The notes under the pieces were generated by a model. That model saw only the letters and a list, made by a program, of their open reading frames with translations, searched no databases and was not told where the DNA came from. From an uncultured Cohaesibacter sp. (lineage in GTDB: Bacteria > Pseudomonadota > Alphaproteobacteria > Rhizobiales > Cohaesibacteraceae): DNA of 64,000 bases. The DNA lies in NCBI RefSeq assembly GCF_963678225.1, contig NZ_OY782764.1, positions 2,671,001 to 2,735,000 of the forward strand. Reading direction: 5' to 3'. The position numbers and the translations under genes are program-made. Positions 33,037-43,200 of this stretch are shown piece after piece; position 1 is the first letter of the stretch, and the number at the start of each line of letters is the position of its first letter.

Positions 33037-34173
33037 TAATTCCTCCTAAAAGATGTAAAATATCAATTTTACAACTTGCAACAATTCTTGGCCGGGTGCA
33101 ACCGTGGGGACAGGCATCGGCTTCGCGATAAACAAACAAATTACTGACACAGATGTGTCATGGCATGGCGACTGTCAGATCTCCATTGTTTCCTTCACCT
33201 TGAGGAACCAAAGTAGGACCTGCCTTGTCACAATAGTCTCTGTTCATTGACCTGCCCTCTGAACACGAGCTGCCTCCGCAGGATCAAAGAGGAAGCGGGC
33301 ATCCGAACGAATGAACAAATTTGCAGTTCATTGAAGATTTGTTCTTAATCGTGCTGATATTTAGCAACATACAGTCCTTCGACTTAGATTTTTCGTTTTC
33401 CTTTCATATCCACCAGCGCAGAGATGGTTGTATACCCAACGACAACAGCCATACATCTGCGTCTTCAGCATGACAAATCAAATGCTATCTGTACAGGGCC
33501 GCAGTAGGAGCTTTTGCTCCTGACGGCAGCTTTTGTCCGCATTGTGTGAATTCGTGAAAAGTGCAGCGAACCTCCGCTCTCCGCCCGTTTTGCCCGAAGG
33601 TCACCCTGCCACCATAAAATTTCGACATCGCAACGAAGGTCTTAAAGGTTCGCTCTGCCGATCTCGACCGGTTAAAAATATTTGCGCTTCAATCGAATGT
33701 TCGGAATGGGGAAGTAGGCTTTTGGGATGGAGCCCCGATGAACGGCAGCTTTAGGTCGTCTTTGTGATATGTGGGCGTTAGCAAATGGTTTCAGATTAGC
33801 TGATCTCGTCAGCAAAAAAGGAATACGGCTGGACTTCATATTTCTTCATGCACTGATTATTACTTTGCGATTATTTTAGAATAGGATTTCGAAGTGATAT
33901 AGCGATCGCACCAACGGCTCTCAGAAAAGAATATAATTTGTACGACAGGCTCTTCTTGTGGTTGCGGAGAATTGAGTTTGAGTGTAGCTTTTTCGCGGTT
34001 TTAACTAGTTACGATAACACGAAATTATCGTAACTAAGAGATCTTTTGCTGCGGCACAAGCGCCAATTTGTTCGATACTGTCATTGGCTTTGAGTTTGCT
34101 GATTTGACAATGGCAAAAGCCTTTCAATTCTCGAAGGTATTCGTTGGGCCCAGTTTTGGATATTGCTGGGCAT
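33037..34173. other. Gene-free 1.1-kb boundary between island and Moco genes
   Basis: No frame here has normal protein composition and an RBS. The stretch 33495-33760 contains hairpins (AGGAGC-TTTT-GCTCCT at 33506-33521) and degenerate CGGCAGCTTT motifs of the kind scattered as intergenic repeats in alphaproteobacteria. Its A/T-rich parts flank the QueC operon promoter on one side and the moeB end on the other. Confidence 0.5.
34007..34035. repeat. Perfect 11-bp inverted repeat after moeB
   Basis: AGTTACGATAA and TTATCGTAACT are exact reverse complements around a 7-base CACGAAA loop, 139 bases past the moeB stop. No T-run follows on either strand, so it is an operator, a recombination site or a weak terminator. 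Confidence 0.6.
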
Positions 34174-34944
34174 TCAGTCCGTTTGTGATCTCCAGCAGCA
34201 AGAGCATACTGGATCTCTCGGAATGTGCATTTTGCGGAAGGCATTGCGCAATACATCCAAAATAAGAATCTGGCCAGCTAGGCTCTCTCCTATATTCAGC
34301 AATTCCTTCACGACTTCCGTTGAAAGCCAGCTTCCCAATACGCCTGCTACGCTGCCGAAAATGCCATCTTCAAAGGCATTGGAGGCTAATGGGGGCACGA
34401 GGTTTGATGTGGGAAGGTTGGGATAGATACATCGATAGCATGCGCTGCCAAGATAGGGCTTGAAGGTATAAATTTGACCAGAGAATCCTGAAACGGCGGC
34501 AGTGAGCATCGGCTTTTTCTGGTGCATGCAGGCGGCATTAACGATGGTTCGCGTTTCGAAATTGTCGCAAGCGACAACAACCAGATCATATTGATGTGCC
34601 AATGGGTGGACGTTCTGTTCTGTCAGTCGTTCATTGTAAGGCGTGACATGGATGCCTGGGTTCAGCGATGACAGTGTTTCCAGAGCGCTGGTCACCTTAG
34701 GCCTGTTGAGGTCTTGCGTTGCGTGCAAGATTTGTCTTTGCAGATTGGACAGGCTGACCAGATCATCATCGATAATACCCAGATGCCCAACTCCAGCTGC
34801 AGCAAGATACAAGAGGAGAGGTGACCCTAGACCGCCAGCTCCAACAACGAGCACGCGAGAGGCCAAGAGTGTTTCCTGTCCCGCTGTTCCGATCTCTGGG
34901 AGCAGGATATTTCTATTGTAGCGCTGTCTTTCAAGCCCATTCAT
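34174..34944 (-). CDS. moeB: Molybdopterin-synthase adenylyltransferase MoeB
   Basis: A 256-residue ThiF/MoeB-type E1-like enzyme: dinucleotide motif VLVVGAGGLGSP, an Arg-rich segment (NLQRQILH) and a zinc site from CYRC and CSCC. It adenylates the C-terminal Gly-Gly of MoaD so that sulfur can be loaded. It is the last gene of a minus-strand Moco operon that includes moaD and moaE, and overlaps the DUF7009-like gene. ThiF itself is a possible alternative, but the neighbours favour MoeB. Confidence 0.9.
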   Translation of the reverse strand: MNGLERQRYNRNILLPEIGTAGQETLLASRVLVVGAGGLGSPLLLYLAAAGVGHLGIIDDDLVSLSNLQRQILHATQDLNRPKVTSALETLSSLNPGIHVTPYNERLTEQNVHPLAHQYDLVVVACDNFETRTIVNAACMHQKKPMLTAAVSGFSGQIYTFKPYLGSACYRCIYPNLPTSNLVPPLASNAFEDGIFGSVAGVLGSWLSTEVVKELLNIGESLAGQILILDVLRNAFRKMHIPRDPVCSCCWRSQTD

Positions 34945-35284
34945 GGTCTTTTCCCGGATAGTTCTGAAACCTCAAGTCAACATCCAGGATGATCTCCATG
35001 CGCTGATCTGAATTGAAGGGTTGATGGGTCGCTATTCCTTCCTTACGGGGCAAAGCCTTGAGCAAGTCATAGGCAGAGCCCCTGTCGACGAGCAGTTGCA
35101 TGACGTCATTGTCGAAAATCAGTTGCATCGGGGATGTCGAACGTCCTGTCAGGACACTGACCGTCAAACCTCGCCCATTCGGAAAGTGGATGCACTGGTT
35201 TAGGGATGCGCCCAGACAAAGGCGTGTCAGCTCGCTCTTGTCAATCCTGAAATGGATCTGCTGGCCATCAATGCGCAGCTTCAC
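34931..35284 (-). CDS. DUF7009-like hypothetical protein in Moco operon
   Basis: From a GTG at 35284 with GGGAGGAG at ideal spacing, the protein has 117 residues and starts VKLRIDGQQIHFRIDKSELT, the opening pattern of small DUF7009 proteins. A long open frame extends upstream but lies inside moaE and has unnatural composition. It overlaps moaE by 17 bases and moeB by 14, so it belongs to the operon. Function is unknown; its constant place with moa genes suggests a minor role in Moco assembly. Confidence 0.65.
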   Translation of the reverse strand: MKLRIDGQQIHFRIDKSELTRLCLGASLNQCIHFPNGRGLTVSVLTGRSTSPMQLIFDNDVMQLLVDRGSAYDLLKALPRKEGIATHQPFNSDQRMEIILDVDLRFQNYPGKDHEWA

Positions 35285-35780
35285 GGGCTCCTCCCTTGGT
35301 GGTTGAGTCGCAATCGTCTTGCCTACTATGCGCATCGGCACTGATCGCATTGCCTTGAACCCAGTCACTGTCACCATCGGGATAATGCTCCAGTTTCCAG
35401 ACTGGAGAGCGATGCTTGATCTGGTCAATGACATAGCGGCAGGCTTCAAAGGCGGCATCGCGATGGGGAGAACCGACTGCGATAACGATGCTGGTTCCGC
35501 AGACATCCACACGGCCTTTGGCATGGGCCACATAAAGGCAAAGGTCCGTTCCCCAATGCGACTGGGCTTCCTTGCAAATTTCGAGGAAGGATTGTTTGGC
35601 CAGCGGGTCGAAGACGTCATAACTGATGCCAAGAACCTCTTTTCCTTTGTTGGTCTCGCGTACGGAACCGACGAACAGGCTTTCGGCTCCATTCGGGGCG
35701 CGGGCTACAAAGGTGAGAGCTTGCAAAGCATCGGGCGGTTGCTGGTCTATGGAGCAGATATCTACGAGAATGTTGTTCAT
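35268..35780 (-). CDS. moaE: Molybdopterin synthase catalytic subunit MoaE
   Basis: A 170-residue MoaE protein with GAESLFVGSVRETNKGKEV, the HAKGRVDVCGTSIVIAV strand, SPHRDAAFEACRYVIDQIK, and the catalytic-region Lys in HRSPVWKLEHYPDG. With MoaD it converts cyclic pyranopterin monophosphate to molybdopterin. The C-terminal 25 residues (SRQDDCDSTTKGGAREAAH) are an unusual tail that overlaps the next gene. It lies three bases after moaD. Confidence 0.9.
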   Translation of the reverse strand: MNNILVDICSIDQQPPDALQALTFVARAPNGAESLFVGSVRETNKGKEVLGISYDVFDPLAKQSFLEICKEAQSHWGTDLCLYVAHAKGRVDVCGTSIVIAVGSPHRDAAFEACRYVIDQIKHRSPVWKLEHYPDGDSDWVQGNAISADAHSRQDDCDSTTKGGAREAAH

Positions 35781-35782
35781 TT

Positions 35783-36040
35783 CTAACCTCCGGATACAGG
35801 GGGAATGACGGCTAGCTGCATACCCTCTTCAAGTAGGATCGAGGAGGCCAGAAGCGTGGTTTCCGTTGCGAAGCGGCTATTGTCTATCAATATTGGATTG
35901 TCGAAGGAGGGATCGATTTCTTTCAGCTTTTTGAGGAATAAGCCGTGTAAGTCGGCAACGGTTGCTCCATGAGAAACGGAAAGTGAGAGCGCCTCGCCGA
36001 AGGGGCGAAAGGCTCCGAAGCATTGGATGGTAATGTTCAT
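35783..36040 (-). CDS. moaD: Molybdopterin synthase sulfur carrier MoaD
   Basis: A beta-grasp (ThiS/MoaD) protein of 85 residues from the ATG at 36040, which has GAGGA upstream. It ends IPPVSGG, the Gly-Gly that is adenylated by MoeB and thiocarboxylated. A start 13 codons upstream in the same frame would overlap moeA and has no RBS. It sits between moeA and moaE. Confidence 0.9.
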   Translation of the reverse strand: MNITIQCFGAFRPFGEALSLSVSHGATVADLHGLFLKKLKEIDPSFDNPILIDNSRFATETTLLASSILLEEGMQLAVIPPVSGG

Positions 36041-36051
36041 AGATTGTGTCC

Positions 36052-37293
36052 TCATGCGCAAAGGGGGCGCAGCATCCATCTATCTGGCATGAGCGGATAG
36101 ATGGCGACTGTTTCTCCGGCAGGAAACCCACTGCTGTCTTCGTCAAAGACAGCCCAGCAGTTGGCCTGAAGCATCGGTTTGATTTTGAAAGATTCCTGAC
36201 CGTCGAATACTTCCACTTGCAAGGATTGATCCTTCGATACAGAAGTGTAGGCTTTGCAATAGAAACGCAGCCCCTGAACTTTGCGGGTCTGTGTCAGGAG
36301 TTTAGCCATCAAGGGTTTCTCTTCGGGCAAAGCCTGCAAGTGACGAAAGAGCGGCAGGGCGAAGAATCGCAACCCGACGGCGGTGGAAACCGGATTACCC
36401 GGAAGGCCGAGATAATGAATACCGTTGGCAAAGCGCGCGTAGAGTACTGGTTTGCCGGGGCGATTGGTGACCTTATGAAAAACGATCTCGGCTCCAAGGG
36501 TGCGCAAAATATCGGGGATGAAATCAAATTTGCCAGCAGAAACCGCTCCTGTGGAAATGACTACGTCCGAAGCACCTTCCGCCAATATGGCTTCCAAACG
36601 GGCGCGGAAGAGCTTGTCATCGTCAGGAACTATCCCGCCATAGTTGGCGCCATATCCCAGCGCTTTGAGCATTGTTATCAGATAAGGACCGCTTGCATCG
36701 CGGATCTGTCCCGGTTTCAGTGGGGCGTCCGTATTCTGAACCAGTTCCTTGCCTGTATTGAGAAGGGTGATGGCGGGTTTACGATAGACCGTCACATTTT
36801 TTTGCCCTACGGCAGCAAGCGCCATGATCTGAGCAGGACCGATGATGTCGCCCGGAGCGACAACGACATCGCCCAAATTGAAATCCTGGCCGGCAAGGCG
36901 GACATTCTCGCCCTTGACAATCGGTGCGGTGAACCGCACCCGGTCTCCAAAACATTCTACATCCTCGATCTTGACGACTGCATCATACCCTTGCGGCAGA
37001 GCTGCGCCGGTCATGATCTCCCATGTGCCCCCCTTGGCGGTTGCCGGGCTTTCTCCTGCTGCCGTCGATCCGACAATTGGTAGAATTACAGGAGCATTTG
37101 GGGTCGCTGTAGCCAATTCCTCGGAGCGGATGGCGAAACCGTCCATGCTAGAATTTGTGAAAGGTGGAACGCTCTGTGGGCTGGCAATGCGCTCTGCAGT
37201 AACAAAGCCACATGCTTGCTGAATGGGTAGGCTTGTGGTGGGGAGCGGGGCGCAATGCAAAAGCCGCTTGAGGGCTTCGCTATAGGAAATCAT
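36052..37293 (-). CDS. moeA: Molybdopterin molybdenumtransferase MoeA
   Basis: A 413-residue MoeA: PPFTNSSMDGFAIRSEEL in the N-terminal domain, then TGAALPQGYDAVVKIEDV, a MogA-like domain with TGKELV and a variant STGAVSAGKFDF substrate loop, and LGLPGNPVST. It inserts molybdate into adenylylated molybdopterin. It overlaps the moaC-mog gene by ATGA, so transport of MPT-AMP from the Mog domain to MoeA may be tightly linked. Confidence 0.93.
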   Translation of the reverse strand: MISYSEALKRLLHCAPLPTTSLPIQQACGFVTAERIASPQSVPPFTNSSMDGFAIRSEELATATPNAPVILPIVGSTAAGESPATAKGGTWEIMTGAALPQGYDAVVKIEDVECFGDRVRFTAPIVKGENVRLAGQDFNLGDVVVAPGDIIGPAQIMALAAVGQKNVTVYRKPAITLLNTGKELVQNTDAPLKPGQIRDASGPYLITMLKALGYGANYGGIVPDDDKLFRARLEAILAEGASDVVISTGAVSAGKFDFIPDILRTLGAEIVFHKVTNRPGKPVLYARFANGIHYLGLPGNPVSTAVGLRFFALPLFRHLQALPEEKPLMAKLLTQTRKVQGLRFYCKAYTSVSKDQSLQVEVFDGQESFKIKPMLQANCWAVFDEDSSGFPAGETVAIYPLMPDRWMLRPLCA

Positions 37294-38354
37294 CTGCTTT
37301 CCTCCATAATATTATGACCGTAATCATGAGAGTGATCATGGGTATGGGCTGGCTTATTATTGTCAATCAGATCAAGCGCGTGGGGCAGGAGAGGGGAGAG
37401 CGCCTTCATGCCGTCATTTACGCCGCCAAGGCTGCCGGGCAGGGCTATAATCAGTGATTTTTCAAGGATTACGGCTGTAGATCGACTGAGCCAAGAGGTT
37501 GGGACATGGGCCGCCGCGCTGCTGCGCAATACCTCGCCAAGACCGGGGACAGTAATGCCGCCAATCCTTGATAAGACTTGCGGGGTAACATCTCGCGGTG
37601 CGACGCCGGTGCCGCCTGTTGTCATGATGAGGTGGACCGTTCCGACCAAGGCCTTGATTGTCTGCTCAAGCTTGTTTGCGTCATCAGGCAAGATGCTGCG
37701 GGATGAAACCTGACATCCGGCCTGTTCCAATCGGGATGCTAGGGCTGGGCCGGATTTGTCGTCATAGCGTCCCGCATAAGCTCTGTCACTCAGGGTTATA
37801 ACTGCGGCTGTTCGGCCCTCAAGCGGTAGCGACCTTTCCTTCGGTATTAGCGATTGAAGCGCCGGGGGCACACCATCGGGGTGGATCCAAACGCCGCTCT
37901 TGCCACCTTCTTTCAAGACAAGGCGGGCTTGGGTGATTGTAAGAGCCGGGTTTACCGGTTTTGTCAAATCATAGATTGTCAGCAAAGCCGCATTGACGGC
38001 TGCCATGGCTTCCATTTCAACGCCGGTCTTGGCTGTGGTTGCTACGCTGGCATAGACGATAATGCTTTGACTCTCTTCATCCAATTCGGGAAACACGGCA
38101 ACATGATCCAGAAGGAGCGGATGGCACATGGGGATTTGTTGCCAAGCCTGCTTCGCCCCTTGCACGCCAGCAATCTCTGCCAGTTTCAAGGCATCGCCCT
38201 TGGGCAATGTCTGATCTCTGATGCAGGCAAAGCCAATGGCGCCCACAAAAATGCGTCCTGTGGCTATCGCTCGTCGGAAGCTGGGGGCTTTTCTTGTGAT
38301 ATCTGCCATATGGAACTGGCTTTGTTCGAATAGGGAGGCGACTGTTTCTTTCAT
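37290..38354 (-). CDS. moaCB: MoaC-MogA/MoaB bifunctional fusion protein
   Basis: A 354-residue fusion. Residues 1-155 are MoaC (ADITRKAPSFRRAIATGRI, MCHPLLLDHVAV, KTGVEMEAMAAVNAALLTIYDL), which makes cyclic pyranopterin monophosphate with MoaA. Residues about 180-335 are a MogA/MoaB domain (ITLSDRAYAG, TTGGTGVAPRDVTP), which adenylates molybdopterin. The C-terminus ends in a His-rich tail (HTHDHSHDYGH) that may bind metal. Fusions of this type are known in several bacteria. Two separate steps of the pathway are thus kept in equal amounts. Confidence 0.9.
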   Translation of the reverse strand: MKETVASLFEQSQFHMADITRKAPSFRRAIATGRIFVGAIGFACIRDQTLPKGDALKLAEIAGVQGAKQAWQQIPMCHPLLLDHVAVFPELDEESQSIIVYASVATTAKTGVEMEAMAAVNAALLTIYDLTKPVNPALTITQARLVLKEGGKSGVWIHPDGVPPALQSLIPKERSLPLEGRTAAVITLSDRAYAGRYDDKSGPALASRLEQAGCQVSSRSILPDDANKLEQTIKALVGTVHLIMTTGGTGVAPRDVTPQVLSRIGGITVPGLGEVLRSSAAAHVPTSWLSRSTAVILEKSLIIALPGSLGGVNDGMKALSPLLPHALDLIDNNKPAHTHDHSHDYGHNIMEESR

Positions 38355-38435
38355 TGTCGTATGTCCTGCGGTGCTGCTTTTGCGTGGCTGGCTTTCGGGA
38401 TTATTTCAGTGCTGGGAAAACGGGTATGGACAGGC

Positions 38436-39461
38436 CTATCCCCCCGTAACTGACATCTGGCGCTCTAGTACGGAATAATTCCCGTCTTTGTTGATATTGA
38501 AATCGTGTCCCTTGGGCTTGTTGGCGATGGCTTTGCGGATAGTCTTGATAATTGGTGCATCGTCTTGGGATGTGCGTAGGGGCGTGCGCAGGTTGGTGGC
38601 ATTATTGCAGCCAAGGCACGTATATAGAATTCCTGTGCAACTTAAACGTACCCGGTTGCAGCTGTCGCAGAAATTATGTGTCATGGGGGCGATGAAACCG
38701 ACCCTTCCACCGGTTTCCATCACGGTAAAGTAACTTGCCGGTCCGCTAGAGCGATGATCGGTTTTTATCAGCGACCAACTGTCCGCGAGCTGTTTCTGTA
38801 CTTCGCTGAGAGGCAGATAGACATCTGGCCGTTCCAAGAGCAGCCCTCCCAAGGGCATGGTCTCAATGAGGGTAAGATCCATTTCTCGCTCATGGCAAAA
38901 GCGAATGAGGTCATCAAATTCATCATCATTGACACCTTTGAGGGCTACGGTGTTGACCTTGAGCTTGATCCCGGCATTTAAAGCAGTTTCGATGCCATCG
39001 AGTACTTGTGCAAAGCGGGGTTTACCTGTGATCCGCGTGAAGCGCTCGGCCTTCAAGGTATCAAGCGATATGTTGATGCGCATCACTCCGAGGTTGGCTA
39101 GAGCCGTGGCCATCTTGGCGAGTTGGGAGCCGTTGGTCGTCAGTGTTATTTCTCTAAGGCGCCCACTTTCGAGATGGCGTGAGAGGTCGCTAATGAGCGT
39201 CAGGATGCCTCTGCGCACAAGAGGTTCTCCGCCGGTCAATCTCAGTTTTCTGACGCCTTGATCGATAAACAGGCTGCAAAGTCTGTCCAACTCTTCAAGG
39301 CTGAGTACATCTGGTTTGGGCAGAAAGGTGACTTTGTCTCCCATGCAGTAAAAGCAGCGGAAATCGCATCGATCCGTTACAGAAAGGCGGAGATAATCGA
39401 TCGTGCGTCCGAAGGAATCGTTCAGATCACGAGAGCGGGGTGGTTTCCTTGTCGACTTCAT
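38436..39461 (-). CDS. moaA: GTP 3',8-cyclase MoaA
   Basis: From the ATG at 39461 (GGGAGG upstream) the protein has 341 residues, standard for MoaA. It has the radical SAM motif C-x3-C-x2-C in DRCDFRCFYCMG, RLTGGEPLVRRG, and the C-terminal auxiliary cluster motif NFCDSCNRVRLSCTG with a later Cys in TCLGC. It ends in SVTGG, the conserved C-terminal Gly-Gly. It starts the Moco pathway from GTP. A longer frame to 39626 overlaps hypA and is not used. Confidence 0.93.
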   Translation of the reverse strand: MKSTRKPPRSRDLNDSFGRTIDYLRLSVTDRCDFRCFYCMGDKVTFLPKPDVLSLEELDRLCSLFIDQGVRKLRLTGGEPLVRRGILTLISDLSRHLESGRLREITLTTNGSQLAKMATALANLGVMRINISLDTLKAERFTRITGKPRFAQVLDGIETALNAGIKLKVNTVALKGVNDDEFDDLIRFCHEREMDLTLIETMPLGGLLLERPDVYLPLSEVQKQLADSWSLIKTDHRSSGPASYFTVMETGGRVGFIAPMTHNFCDSCNRVRLSCTGILYTCLGCNNATNLRTPLRTSQDDAPIIKTIRKAIANKPKGHDFNINKDGNYSVLERQMSVTGG

Positions 39462-39531
39462 TTCGATGCCTCCCAACACCGTTTTGTCTTTAAAGTTGAC
39501 ACCTGAGGGCCTGGCGCCCTGCCAGTTTGCA

Positions 39532-39906
39532 TTAATGAAGCTCGATTTCCTTTGCTCGCTCCTCCACTTCAATATGCTTGATGGTGAATTCGCGGCCAGA
39601 CAGGCATTTCGTAGCAAACGACCCACACTGAGGGCAGGGTTCAGGTATAACCGGTGACGCGGGATGGTAGCTGTTGTCGCAAAGCTGGCATTGCAACTTC
39701 AGCCTTATCCATTCAATTGTCAGCTTCGAGCCATCTGCAATCGTGTCGTTCGCAACCGCATCAAAGCAAAACCGGAATGTATCCTCCTCGATGGCCACGG
39801 CGGTTCCCATTACCACAGTAACGCCAATAACTTTGGAGGCGTTATAAGAATTCGCTATCCGTTCTGTAAGTTGAATGAGGCTTTGGCAGAGAGATAGCTC
39901 GTGCAT
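39532..39906 (-). CDS. hypA: Hydrogenase nickel incorporation protein HypA
   Basis: A 124-residue HypA: it starts Met-His-Glu (nickel-binding His2) and has two CxxC pairs (CQLC and CPQC) forming the zinc site, with TFRFCFDAV between. With HypB it delivers nickel to the hydrogenase large subunit. It is the first gene of the minus-strand operon and diverges from the hydrogenase structural genes, so a cofactor gene for each metal centre (Ni here, Mo behind) is expressed from the same region. Confidence 0.9.
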   Translation of the reverse strand: MHELSLCQSLIQLTERIANSYNASKVIGVTVVMGTAVAIEEDTFRFCFDAVANDTIADGSKLTIEWIRLKLQCQLCDNSYHPASPVIPEPCPQCGSFATKCLSGREFTIKHIEVEERAKEIELH

Positions 39907-40234
39907 AAAATAGTCCTTTAGTTTAGCAAAGGATACTTCGATTCATTTTGAATGTTGGTTGAAGATAGTGGCGTTTTAAACTGAAAGTCAAAGCGTATTC
40001 AATGATATACAGGTGCGGTGAAAAACAGTAAAACGTAGTTTTTTATTGAATATATGTTTGGCGTCCGTGGCTTAAAAACTGACTGTCGGGTACCTTACAA
40101 ATTATTTTTTTTGCTTTGTCGTCCGTGTGACAGACCACTTGGTTTGGCTCGCGCACATTGGTCTCCAAAAGGGGAACCGGTATGGCTGCTGACCCGCGCC
40201 GAAAAGCCGGTCTCCTGAGTGGAGGACCAAAATA
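39907..40234. promoter_or_regulatory. Divergent promoter region, hypA-moa / hydrogenase
   Basis: A 328-base A/T-rich intergenic region separates the two operons and must hold promoters in both directions. A short palindrome ATTCA-TTT-TGAAT lies at 39941-39953 close to hypA. I find no convincing -24/-12 sigma-54 element and no clear FNR box. The last 54 bases hold a small leader frame before the antiporter gene. Confidence 0.5.
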
Positions 40235-40235
40235 A
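40182..40235 (+). CDS. Possible 17-residue leader peptide
   Basis: A frame MAADPRRKAGLLSGGPK has AAGGGG before its ATG and ends TAATG exactly on the start of the antiporter gene. Such overlap would couple translation of the giant membrane protein to the leader. Evidence is only the RBS and overlap. Confidence 0.35.
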   Translation: MAADPRRKAGLLSGGPK

Positions 40236-43200
40236 TGATGACCCTGGACCCGATGAGTCTGGCCTGGATGGGGGCCATTTTTCTATTGTGCGGCGAGATA
40301 GGGGCTCTGCTGAGCCTTAAGAATCCTGTCCGTGTTTTCATCGTCTCGACAATCGCAGAAATCGGCTATGTTCTGATTGGACTCGGTATCGGTGGCGCTG
40401 CCGGTGAGACCGGAGCCTACATGCATGTCACCTATCAGCTCGTCATGCGCGGGCTGGTATTGGTGAGTGGCTGGTACCTTATTCGCCGGACGGCTTCGAT
40501 CTGGTTGAGAGATCTGGCAGGCAGTGGCCAACGGATGCCTTTCGCCGCTACCCTGTTCGGCTTTGGTATGTTCTCGGTCATGGGATTGTCGCCGTTCAAG
40601 GGATCCTTTTCCAAATTTCTTATTCTTTATGCGGCGATCGAGCAGGGGCAGTGGGCCATTGCTGCGGTTGGAACCCTCGCCTCGATCATTGCAGCGGTTT
40701 ATTATCTAATCCTCATTCAAAAAATCTGTTTTGAGAAATCTGGGCACCGCGTCCTACTGCGTCCAGCGCCCTCGCTGGCGATGCCTTTAGCAAGTCTACT
40801 GGCCGTTGCCGCAGCGCTGATCAGCGTCTTTCCTGCCCCGGTTGAACATTGGGCAGCCAGCCTTGCAGGCTATGCAGGTCTGGAGGGACTACCGGAGTTT
40901 GAAACACCTTGGGCGTTGCTTGTGCTGGTACCCTATATCGGTGGTTTCGTAATTTTCCTGCTGGGGCGAGTTTCCGCACGATTGCGGGATCTGGCCGCCG
41001 TGGCACTTGCGCTTGCCAGCGTGGCCATGGTTGCTCTGGATGCAACGCTTGATCCGACCTCAAAATTGTTTGCTCTGCTGTTTGCCGGAATCATCGCTGT
41101 CATGGTCATCTATTCGATTGGCTATTTGGCGAAGCAGGAATGGGTCAACCGTTACTACTTCTTCACCTTCCTGATGCTCGGATCGATGTTAGGTCTGACT
41201 ACGGCGCATGAGTTTGGCAATTTCTATGTCTATTGGGAACTGATGACCTGGACGTCCTACTTCCTCGTCATTCACGAACAGACGCAGAAGGCGCTGAAAG
41301 CCGGTTTGGTCTATTTTGTGATGTGTGCCGGTGGTGCTTATCTCATGCATTACGGTATGCTGGTTGCCCACGCAGAAATCGGTTCATTTGAATTCAGCGC
41401 TCTAGCTGAAGGCTTCGCTGGTGTTGCCCCTGTCGCCGCTCTGGTCATTACGGGTGCAGTTTTCCTCGGCTTTGCGGTGAAAGCCGGTATGGTTCCTTTC
41501 CATGCCTGGTTGCCCCTGGCGCATCCTCAAGCCCCTTCATCGGTCTCCGGTCCATTGTCGGGCATCCTGACCAAGGCCGGTCTGTTCGGAATTGTCAAAA
41601 TCCTGTTCGGTGTGTTTGGTGTATCAAGCATTGCTCACGCTGCAGGCAATGGCATCGATCTGCAAACCGTGCTCATTGTGCTTGGTTGCTTCACTTTGCT
41701 CTATGGTGAGATCCGCGCTTTGTTCGAGAAAGAACTCAAGCGGATGCTTGCCTTTTCGACACTGGCGCAGGTGGGGGAAATCACGGCAATTTTGGGAATC
41801 GGCACAGCGCTGGCAACGGACGCCGCTCTGCTCCATGTCCTCAATCATGCGGTCATGAAAACCCTTCTCTTCTATGCGGCGGGCGCTTTCCTGATGCGCA
41901 CCGGACTACGCCAGATCAGTGATTTGGCTGGACTGGGCAAGAAGATGCCGATCACCGCCGGAGTTTATGCGCTTGGTAGCGTTGCCCTCATGGGGCTGCC
42001 GCCTTTCTCCGGTTTCATATCGAAATTCCTGATGATCTACGCTGCGGCGGAAGCCGGACAGTATGCGGTTGCCGTGATCCTTCTCTTAGGTGGTATCATC
42101 GGCGTAGTTTACTATATCCGTGTCATCAGCGTTCTGTTTTATCATCCTGCATCCGCAGCGATCAGCGAGGTTAAAGAAGCGCCTGCCACCATGTTGTTGG
42201 CCATGGGGCTTTTGGCTGCTGCCATCCTCTTTGGCGGTCTGATGCCGACCTATCAGCTCAATCTGATCATGCCGATTGGCAATCAACTGGCGGCCAATGC
42301 TGGTCTTGTTCCGGCCATGGTGCCTGATCTGGTCATGCAATGGCCGCTTTCGGCAGGGCTGGTCATGATTGGTGCCATTCTGGTGCTGTTCACCGGGCGT
42401 TTCTCGGTGGTATGGGCTGGTCGTCTGGCAGTCGTCACGCTGCTGCTGGCCATTGCCGCCATCCAATATGAGGCGGATCGTTATGACCTGCTTTCTTTCT
42501 ACTTTGCGCTTCTTATCGCAGGGGTCGGGGCACTCAACATGCTCCATACCACAGCCTATCTCGCTCACAGTCATGCCCAGCCGCGCTTCTATGCCGCCTT
42601 TCTGGTGATGATCGCTGGTTTGTTGGGCATGACCGCAGCTGCTGATCTGTTTAATTTCTTCGCCTTCTGGGAGTTGATGAGTGCCTGGGCTCTTTGGGCT
42701 GCAATCGTCCATGAGGAAACGGCTGTCGCTCGTAGAGAAGGGTTCAAATACTTCCTGTTCAACACCATCGGCGCATCCCTCCTGTTCCTTGGCGTCACGA
42801 TGGTCGCTGCCCAAAGCGGCACTTTCCTCCTGGCCGCTTTGGGTAACGCGCTTGCTGCCCTGCCGGTCGCCACGATTGCGCCAGCTATCGTGTTGGTCTT
42901 CCTCGGCATGGTTATGAAAGCAGCTCAGTTGCCTGTGCGCATTGACTATCAGATGCATCCGGCCGCAGCGCCAACCCCGGTGTCCGGATATATCTCGGCG
43001 GTTCTGCTGAAAAGCGGTCCGTGGGGCGTGCTAAAGCTGTTTGTCGCTTTTGGAGGTGCAGCCGTCTTTGCCAAACTCGGTGGCACGGTCGCCGGACAGC
43101 CGGTCCTGCTTTATGCCATCGCGATCATTGCAGGCATCACCATTGTCTATGCGGGTTTGATGGCGGTTATCCAGAACAGTATCAAGATGGTACTGATCTA

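Noticed and set aside
33533-33754. A 73-codon frame in the gene-free boundary region
   Set aside because: It reads through degenerate intergenic repeat sequence and has no start signals.
34931-35692. A 253-residue reading of the DUF7009-like gene
   Set aside because: The first 136 residues lie inside moaE and have unlikely composition; the GTG at 35284 has an excellent RBS and gives the usual family length.
36046-37083. Plus-strand frame of 345 codons opposite moeA
   Set aside because: moeA on the other strand is unambiguous with all motifs; this frame is its mirror.
39907-40234. Sigma-54 promoter in the divergent region
   Set aside because: GG and GC pairs such as in TTTGGCGTCCGTGGCTT have the wrong spacing for a -24/-12 element.
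42086-42958. Minus-strand frame of 290 codons inside the antiporter gene
   Set aside because: Antisense to a conserved membrane protein, low-complexity polar composition, no RBS or family likeness.
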